Shown: in pieces, positions 61,114-64,000 of the stretch
Position numbering within the stretch: position 1 is the stretch's first letter
How the letters are laid out: each line of letters starts with the position of its first letter
DNA from: Anaerocolumna cellulosilytica
GTDB lineage: Bacteria > Bacillota > Clostridia > Lachnospirales > Lachnospiraceae
Length of the DNA: 64,000 nucleotides
Direction: 5' to 3'
Assembly (NCBI RefSeq): GCF_014218335.1
Contig: NZ_AP023367.1
Location: 2,109,501-2,173,500, forward strand
The notes under the pieces: generated by a model
Databases searched by the model: none
What the model saw: the letters and a program-made list of their open reading frames with translations, nothing else
Told to the model about the DNA's origin: nothing
Made by a program: the position numbers and the translations under genes

Positions 61114-61143
61114 ATTATAAACGTTGCGTTTAGCAATTGTCTA
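61114..61143 (-). promoter_or_regulatory. promoter and perfect palindromic operator of the microcompartment genes
   Basis: Minus strand TAGACA (61143-61138), 18-base spacer, TATAAT (61119-61114). TAAACG-N3-CGTTTA (61118-61132) is a perfect inverted repeat overlapping the -10 and spacer. This gives the pduS-pduT transcript a separate, probably repressed promoter. The remaining 60998-61251 interval contains no gene. Confidence 0.65.
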
Positions 61144-61251
61144 TAACTTTTCAGTAATAGTTCTAAAACATACGAGTAAGTGATGGACTTATTTTTTTAT
61201 GGAATGGAATAGTCCTATTTTATTATTTAAACTGAACAGCTTGTATGACTG

Positions 61252-62385
61252 CTATATTCCATTCGTACCCTCGTAAGCCCTGATAAATAGGTCTGTTAAA
61301 TCCTCTTTGGTGCAGTTGCGTGGGTTTCCTGCTGTACAGGGATCCACATAGGCTGAATCCACCATAGCGGGCAGTAATTTATAAAAATCCTCCCGGTTGA
61401 CACCAGCAGCTTTTATACTGGAAGGGATATTCAATTTGGCTATATAACGCTTTAGGGCGCGGACAAGATTTATTGTGCTCTGACGGTCATTCGTACTATC
61501 AAGCCAGATTAATCTGGCTATTTTGGCATACCTTTTGTTTGCTTCAGTCAATTCATCATAAAGACCCGCATTAAAGGAGATTACATAAGGCAATAAGAGG
61601 GCATTGGCTTTTCCGTGAGGGATGTGAAAGTGTGCACCTAAGGTATGAGCCATGGAATGATTGATACCAAGTCCTGAATTGCTAAATGCCATACCCGCAA
61701 GACAGGAGGCATTATGAACACGTTGCCTTAAGGTTACATCGTCCGGTTTTTCAAATACCTGTATTAAAAATTTATTGGCTAGCTTAATTGCCTTCTCAGC
61801 AAGTGCATCAGTAAAATCGTTTCTCATGTTACAGACAAAGGCTTCGATGGCATGCGTTAAGACATCAAGTCCTGTATCGGCAGTGATAGAGGGTGGAACA
61901 GATTTTGTAAGTTCTGCATCCAGTATCGCAGTATCCGGCAGCATACTGTCTTCCACCAGCGGGTATTTTGTTTCGGTGTCCGGGTCTGTAATTACTGCAA
62001 ATTTAGTAACCTCTGAACCGGTACCACTGGTTGTTGGAATGGCTATGAATTTTAACTGAATGGATGCATCCTGCATACGGGCAAAATATATCATCCCCTT
62101 GGCAGCATCAATAGGAGAACCACCTCCTAAGGCAACTACCATATCGGGTTTAAATTCTAAGATTATCTTAACACCTTGGGAAACAGTTGCTATGTCGGGA
62201 TTCGGTTTCACATCATGAAATATTTGATATTCAGCAGTATCTAAATGTTTTGTTATGTATTTGGTTACTTCCTTTTCATACATAAACTTATCAGTAACAA
62301 TAAAGACTCTTTTAGCTCCCGTAAAAGTGTCTCCGTTACCATTGCCTATTATGATTTCTGTTTTATTGCTAAAGGTGCTATACAT
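61252..62385 (-). CDS. iron-dependent alcohol dehydrogenase (PduQ/EutG-like)
   Basis: 377 residues from ATG 62385 (AAAGGAGA upstream). The Fe-ADH fold has VALGGGSPIDAAKGM for NAD binding, PTTSGTGSEVTKFAVI, and metal ligands in DTGLDVLTHAIEAF and GINHSMAHTLGAHFHIPHGKANA. The length and position beside PduS/PduT-like genes suggest the microcompartment enzyme that reduces propanal or acetaldehyde to the alcohol and regenerates NAD. An obvious N-terminal encapsulation peptide is not seen. There is a 338-bp gap to the PduS-like gene, so it is transcribed separately or by read-through. Confidence 0.94.
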   Translation of the reverse strand: MYSTFSNKTEIIIGNGNGDTFTGAKRVFIVTDKFMYEKEVTKYITKHLDTAEYQIFHDVKPNPDIATVSQGVKIILEFKPDMVVALGGGSPIDAAKGMIYFARMQDASIQLKFIAIPTTSGTGSEVTKFAVITDPDTETKYPLVEDSMLPDTAILDAELTKSVPPSITADTGLDVLTHAIEAFVCNMRNDFTDALAEKAIKLANKFLIQVFEKPDDVTLRQRVHNASCLAGMAFSNSGLGINHSMAHTLGAHFHIPHGKANALLLPYVISFNAGLYDELTEANKRYAKIARLIWLDSTNDRQSTINLVRALKRYIAKLNIPSSIKAAGVNREDFYKLLPAMVDSAYVDPCTAGNPRNCTKEDLTDLFIRAYEGTNGI

Positions 62386-62501
62386 GAGGTCTCCTTTCAT
62401 ACTATGTAAATATAAGTAAAAACCACACAAAACCACATATTAAATGTCGGCTATTTGTTGTTATTGTCTGTTATTTATAAGGTATCTCATATTTATGTAT
62501 T

Positions 62502-62539
62502 TGTCAAGAACACATAATCATAAAAGTTAAATATTTAAC
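62502..62539 (-). promoter_or_regulatory. palindrome upstream of the alcohol dehydrogenase promoter
   Basis: GTTAAATATTTAAC (62526-62539) is a perfect 14-bp palindrome. On the minus strand TTGACA follows at 62507-62502, with TATAAA about 22 bp further, which is too long for a normal promoter. It may bind a regulator of the alcohol dehydrogenase. Confidence 0.4.
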
Positions 62540-62642
62540 AAGGTACTAGTGATAGGTGCATGAATACAGCAATAGCAGTACTATGTTAGAATTATTGGTG
62601 GAAAATAATATAAAAATATGTTAAATACTGTTTGGTTATGTT

Positions 62643-62657
62643 ATGCTATGCTATAAT
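62643..62657 (+). promoter_or_regulatory. extended -10 promoter of the BtrH-like gene
   Basis: TGCTATAAT (TATAAT at 62652-62657) is an extended -10, preceded by a second ATGCTATGC copy. The -35 region is weak. The rest of the 62386-62729 gap holds no gene. Confidence 0.5.
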
Positions 62658-62729
62658 AATCATAGCTTCATAGTAACAATTAGATGTAAACCCAAAAGTA
62701 AAATATGTATTTAGAAAAGGAGAGAGTGA

Positions 62730-63743
62730 ATGCCTAATAAAATATTACCTCAAGCGGAATCATTTATTACAACCTATCCCAAAGATACCAATGCCTTGTC
62801 TATACTTTTACAGCATAAAGAAGCGCTTGGATGGTTAATGAATTGTTTTATTCAACTAACGAGCTATGATAATACATATTTGGATTATTACGATTTTTAC
62901 TATAGAAATTGCCCTATATTAGACGTACAACGCATCAAGAAAAGTATAATCGGAGAAAAACCGGAGGATGTTATTAATTTTATTATAGAAGCGATAGAAA
63001 AGAAATACTACATATATCTGCTGATTAATACGAAATATATTCCTAAATATCAAAGCAAAAAGGATTGGGTTCATGACTTGTTTGTATACGGATATAATAG
63101 GAAAGATGAATTATTTTATATAGCAGATAATTTTGACCACGGGAAATATGGAAAAGCTACCTGTACCTTTCAGGAGTTAGAAAAGGCGATTAGATATTTC
63201 CCACAAAAAGATTTTGCGTACCAGGGATTTCGGAATTGTATTGAGCTGTTATCTTATAATAAAGAACCTCGGGCTAGGTTAGAGCCATATAGAATTAATT
63301 TGTCCATAGAAGATTATCTGGAATCAAATCCGACCAGAGGGTGGTATGTAAACAACGCAATGTGGGATGAAGAAGAGACAAGAAAAAGAACGTTTGGAAT
63401 AACCTGCTACAATACGATCTATAATCATTTGGAGTTTGCTCATAATAAGGGTTACTTTGGACAAGGTTCGAATCAGGCTTTCTTTTTGATGTGGGAACAT
63501 AAGAAGACTATGACTATGAGATTAAGGCACTTAAGGAGACTTAATCTGCTAAAGGAGGAAGAGTGTATATCGCAATATATGAAGTTGGAAGAACAAGCCT
63601 TGATAGCATTATCCTTAAAACTGAAATATACGGTAAAGTCTGATGATAGAAACTTAATATCGATACGAAGTTATTATGATACTATTAAGGAAACAGAGGA
63701 AAAAGTGCTGAATAAATTATTGATACAATTAAAGGAGATTTAG
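62730..63743 (+). CDS. BtrH-like hypothetical protein
   Basis: A 337-residue cytosolic protein; AAAGGAGAGAG precedes the ATG. The central part (YIYLLINTKYIPKYQSKKDW, then HDLFVYGYNRKDELFYIADN and GKATCTFQELEKAI) resembles the BtrH N-terminal domain, a cysteine-peptidase-like fold in butirosin-type and peptide-biosynthesis accessory proteins. The first residues would normally carry a Cys nucleophile motif (e.g. in the 10-45 region); here only Cys39 and Cys61 are candidates and neither is in a clear motif. A ribosome site at the right edge implies another gene follows. A role in a natural-product cluster beyond the window is possible but speculative. Confidence 0.7.
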   Translation: MPNKILPQAESFITTYPKDTNALSILLQHKEALGWLMNCFIQLTSYDNTYLDYYDFYYRNCPILDVQRIKKSIIGEKPEDVINFIIEAIEKKYYIYLLINTKYIPKYQSKKDWVHDLFVYGYNRKDELFYIADNFDHGKYGKATCTFQELEKAIRYFPQKDFAYQGFRNCIELLSYNKEPRARLEPYRINLSIEDYLESNPTRGWYVNNAMWDEEETRKRTFGITCYNTIYNHLEFAHNKGYFGQGSNQAFFLMWEHKKTMTMRLRHLRRLNLLKEEECISQYMKLEEQALIALSLKLKYTVKSDDRNLISIRSYYDTIKETEEKVLNKLLIQLKEI

Positions 63744-63812
63744 ATTTAAAAATAAAGATTTATTATTCTTTTAGAGCAAAATTGATCATATTACACAACC
63801 ATACAAGCATTA

Positions 63813-63853
63813 AGCGGGAGGTACCTGACTAGGTCTTAGTAAGGTACTTTCCA
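63813..63853. terminator. hairpin after the BtrH-like gene
   Basis: GGAGGTACCTGACTA pairs with TAGTAAGGTACTTTCC around 63817-63853. There is no long T-run, so it is a weak terminator or an operator-like palindrome. Confidence 0.4.
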
Positions 63854-63978
63854 CTTTTCATGATATGGGGAGTGTAATTCTAGCTTATTGGTAAATATTC
63901 TTAGTCTGTATGCACTTTTATGAAATTATAGGTTGATTGGGCGATTTAACCAAAAATCGATGCTAATCTTTTACATGT

Positions 63979-64000
63979 AAAAGGAGGGTTTGCGGTTGAA
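63979..64000 (+). other. ribosome site and start of a gene running off the right edge
   Basis: AAAAGGAGG (63979-63987) is followed by TTG codons at 63990 and 63996; TTG 63996 has 8-base spacing and is the probable start. Only two codons are visible, so the product is unknown. Confidence 0.55.

Noticed and set aside
1-64000. tRNA, rRNA, prophage or replication-origin genes
   Set aside because: None recognised by reading; no integrase, capsid, replication initiator or rRNA-like segment was seen.

Overview
The window is AT-rich DNA of a Gram-positive, anaerobic, plant-fibre-degrading Clostridia member. The evidence is strong AGGAGG ribosome sites with frequent TTG/GTG starts, lipoprotein signals, many ATPase-less carbohydrate ABC transporters beside glycoside hydrolases, large AraC-type membrane regulators and bacterial-microcompartment genes. 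A Lachnospiraceae member close to Lachnoclostridium (Clostridium) phytofermentans fits well; this is inferred from gene content, not from any search. I saw no rRNA, tRNA, transposase or phage genes.

Layout. 1-2.2 kb: the end of an esterase gene, then a leftward GntR (YtrA-type) regulator/membrane protein pair under a near-perfect palindromic operator. 2.6-10.5 kb: an arabinoxylan/glucan block with an LplB/YtcP-type permease pair, a lipoprotein binding protein, two GH43+CBM6 enzymes and a secreted GH5 endoglucanase. 11-19.4 kb: secreted proteins (Amidase_6 protein, PKD-like surface protein, parallel beta-helix carbohydrate enzyme), a LytTR regulator with a non-canonical receiver, a DUF1801 protein and a TetR regulator with a small membrane protein. 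19.5-25.9 kb: a membrane AraC sensor-regulator divergent from a second CUT1 transporter, followed by a 174-bp MITE-like palindrome. 26.2-29.2 kb: membrane-anchored protein, metallophosphoesterase, GH105. 29.3-42.5 kb: an AraC regulator divergent from a nine-gene operon with GH3, a ribose-type ABC transporter with two different permeases, GH2, HAD phosphatase, mannonate dehydratase and a mannonate oxidoreductase-like SDR. It looks like a complete uptake-to-cytosol route for a uronic-acid-containing glycoside. 42.7-50.1 kb: a two-component system convergent with a serine hydrolase and an FtsX/LolD-type ABC exporter, probably an envelope-stress module. 50.4-56.1 kb: TPR protein, a two-gene unit (SH3-like protein and arginase-fold protein) behind a possible attenuator, topoisomerase III, and a membrane protein with an L7/L12-like tail. 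56.3-58.8 kb: DUF1266 lipoprotein, an orphan type I-C CRISPR mini-array without cas genes, and two small unknown proteins. 59-62.4 kb: a microcompartment satellite cluster (PduT-like shell protein, PduS-like flavo-Fe-S protein, iron alcohol dehydrogenase). 62.7 kb to the end: a BtrH-like protein and the start of another gene.

The most interesting unexplained signal is a 50-52-nt RNA-like element present three times: before the first GH43 gene, before a permease gene in the GH3-GH2 operon, and on the minus strand before the PduS-like gene. It has a 14-nt identical 5' block that includes a Shine-Dalgarno-like AAAGGA, a covarying stem, a conserved AATTCT-type loop, a closing AGTGG(C/T)A block, and a second short hairpin before the start codon. 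Other regulatory structure worth testing includes a shared promoter architecture for two secreted-protein genes, ~21-bp-period direct repeats facing the AraC sensor, an 11-bp-period repeat facing the ABC exporter, and perfect palindromes at the microcompartment promoters.
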